Assembly (NCBI GenBank): GCA_030268105.1
Contig: BSDZ01000014.1
Coordinates: forward strand, 1,815,001-1,879,000
Origin: Volvox africanus
Taxonomy: Eukaryota > Chlorophyta > Chlorophyceae > Chlamydomonadales > Volvocaceae
Direction of reading: 5' to 3'
Length of the DNA: 64,000 nucleotides
The notes beneath the pieces are model-generated. The model did no database searches and was not told the DNA's origin. It was given only the letters and a program-made list of their open reading frames with translations. Every line of letters starts with the position of its first letter. The stretch's first letter is position 1. Both the position numbers and the translations under genes were made by a program. Below, one piece after another: positions 62,340-64,000 of this stretch.

Positions 62340-64000
62340 ATTGGTATGAGGTGGACTAGGAATTACCAAGTGAACGCTTAACTTTATCAATCCTTTGCTT
62401 TTAGGACATAACAACAACTAGTTTTACTGATCTCAATACCCATAAGGGCAACAGAGAGAACTTTCTCTCGTGATTATGCACTTTGTACTGGTTGACGCCA
62501 GGTCCGTACTACTGGCGTTGGTTTCCGGTGACTGGAACATAACCGGAGCGTAAGTAGTTCCATCTAAAAATTGTACTTACTTTGCTTCAAGCAAGATGAT
62601 TTTGGAATATCCCTGTCTTGTCTAGGTCATTCTGCCCGGTTCGCTAGACGTTCTTTTCCAAATTTAGTATGACAGTGCTTACCGGTATGTGCTGTAGCCT
62701 CGATGCACTAATCGTGAACAATAATGCGGGCTTGTGCTTTTGGGGGGAAATCAAACGCCGCAATCCGGCAGCGGTTACTACAACTAACCACTCAGGCCCG
62801 AAAATACGAATGTTGGCGGTTCAAAGATCAAACTGGTGCTGGAAATCCTTTTAAATTTGGTCCTGCTTAAAGATTTGGGGCACCATCGTAAAGCTACGTT
62901 CGCCGCCACCTGTTTGTTGCCTGTCATTTTCACCCAAATGTATCCTAGAAAGCCAGGTAGTAATTCCGAAGTTTATGAATAAGAGAACGAATTAGTCATT
63001 GGTTGCAATTGATCCGAGAGCTGTGGACGAGGGGATGTGGTCTCGAGGGTAAAGTCCCGAGGGACCCTGGCTAAGGCCGATCTGCCACGAGCCCCTTAAA
63101 CCCTCTCCTGCCTGACGGCCGCCTAACTGTATCAAAACCAAAACTGCCAGATTACTTATCAGAATGCATGGATTACGCATAAAATAAGGTACATCCCATG
63201 CCACTGTTAAGGGAATCGCTTTGCTAGGTTGATTGCTATCACTGCTAATACCTTGTCTAGTAATCGTAAATATCATCTTTAATATTTAGGTTGTTATTTA
63301 GTTTTTATATCTATTTGGCACATAAATTTCTTACTTTTCGGTAGTTATTTATTTGTCGTACTTTCACCTCTGTAAGGAGTCCTAGTGATAAGGCCCTAGA
63401 GAACTTTTGCCGTCCCCGGCGAAATTTGCTTATCGCTTCCGAACGTCTATTTTCATTTAGCTTTTCTTGAAATCATATTTGATATCTTTTAGCTACGATA
63501 TTTTTGTTGTCTCTTTTAGGCTGACAAAATGTGCTCACTTTCGCGCTATTGAAACTCAAGCTTGCATGATCCTGCTTTGTGAAGAACCGAAAACGTTTGA
63601 TTGCATTGCAAGAGCGGATATTTTGCAACTTGCTCGTGGCTACTTTTCATTCGGTCGTCTCTATGCGTCCTGAATGGCACTGGCCAGCCCTACAGGCAAC
63701 TTGGTTTACATAAGGATCATTCCTAAGTTCTTTGACAATTGTTGCAAGCCATGACGAGTTGTCGAAGAAACGAAGTCTTTGTATTGCATGAAATGCGTCA
63801 ACCTTGCTAAATCAAGTATGATGTTTCCAATGCTAATAAACCCTATGCTTGAAGGGCCTGCTACCAGGTCAAAGAGGGGTACAAATCCAGTCCTCTTACT
63901 TTCCTTCTCAGTTCCCCGGTGAGCCAAACAGGAGGGTGTCAATGGGCCTCCGATGCAGCAGATATAGCGCCTGGTTGTGGATATCGGTTTTCTTGAATCT
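62340..64000. other. 5' flank of CO and unassigned sequence
   Basis: The first few hundred bases upstream of the CO start codon should hold its promoter and 5' UTR. From about 62700 to the end of the window the sequence is AT-rich, and I see no exon, repeat or RNA gene that I can support. Confidence 0.4.

Noticed and set aside
62669..63942. Several small open frames at the right end
   Set aside because: They are short and AT-rich, without motifs, splice partners or coding bias; I cannot support a gene.

Overview
The window is nuclear DNA of a volvocine green alga (Chlorophyta, Volvocales). The strongest evidence is a complete pherophorin gene, an extracellular-matrix family typical of Volvox, Gonium and Chlamydomonas. 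Intron-rich genes with GT..AG junctions, TGTAA poly(A) motifs, CAG/GGC microsatellites and a CONSTANS-type gene with the plant CCT domain agree with this. Base composition looks only moderately GC-rich, which suits a colonial volvocine better than C. reinhardtii; the species cannot be fixed by eye.

Nine protein genes can be supported. I built their exons by hand from splice sites and reading-frame phase. In order: (1) minus strand, 345-4880 and possibly further upstream, an LRR plus coiled-coil protein with a long disordered tail; (2) plus, 5364-10149, a 13-exon DUF2009 protein, conserved in eukaryotes but of unknown function; (3) plus, 12456-19003, a large membrane protein ending in an MDM2-like RING finger; (4) minus, 25638-28527, plastid acetylornithine aminotransferase (ARG9); (5) plus, 34110-38964, the pherophorin; (6) minus, 45460-49588, an unrecognised protein of about 420 residues; (7) plus, 50128-52138, a BtuF-like metal/cobalamin-binding fold protein; (8) plus, 53766-56952, a protein with a cysteine-rich DUF5522-type motif and an unrecognised C-terminal region; (9) minus, 60688-62339, a CONSTANS homolog with B-boxes and CCT domain.

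The genes are not functionally clustered, as expected for a nuclear chromosome. They include two divergent pairs (1/2 and 6/7). Long gaps (about 19.0-25.6, 28.5-34.1, 39.0-45.5 and 57.0-60.7 kb) hold no gene I can support. They contain microsatellites, a 180-bp tandem duplication, a 47-bp minisatellite and a perfect 102-bp palindrome. I recognise no intact transposon, tRNA, rRNA or CRISPR array.

The items most worth follow-up are the membrane-anchored MDM2-like RING protein, the DUF2009 gene, the DUF5522-type protein, the divergent or overlapping gene heads near 5.3 kb, a likely 22-nt microexon in the pherophorin, a GC-AG intron, and the perfect palindrome. No clear multi-gene novel system is present.
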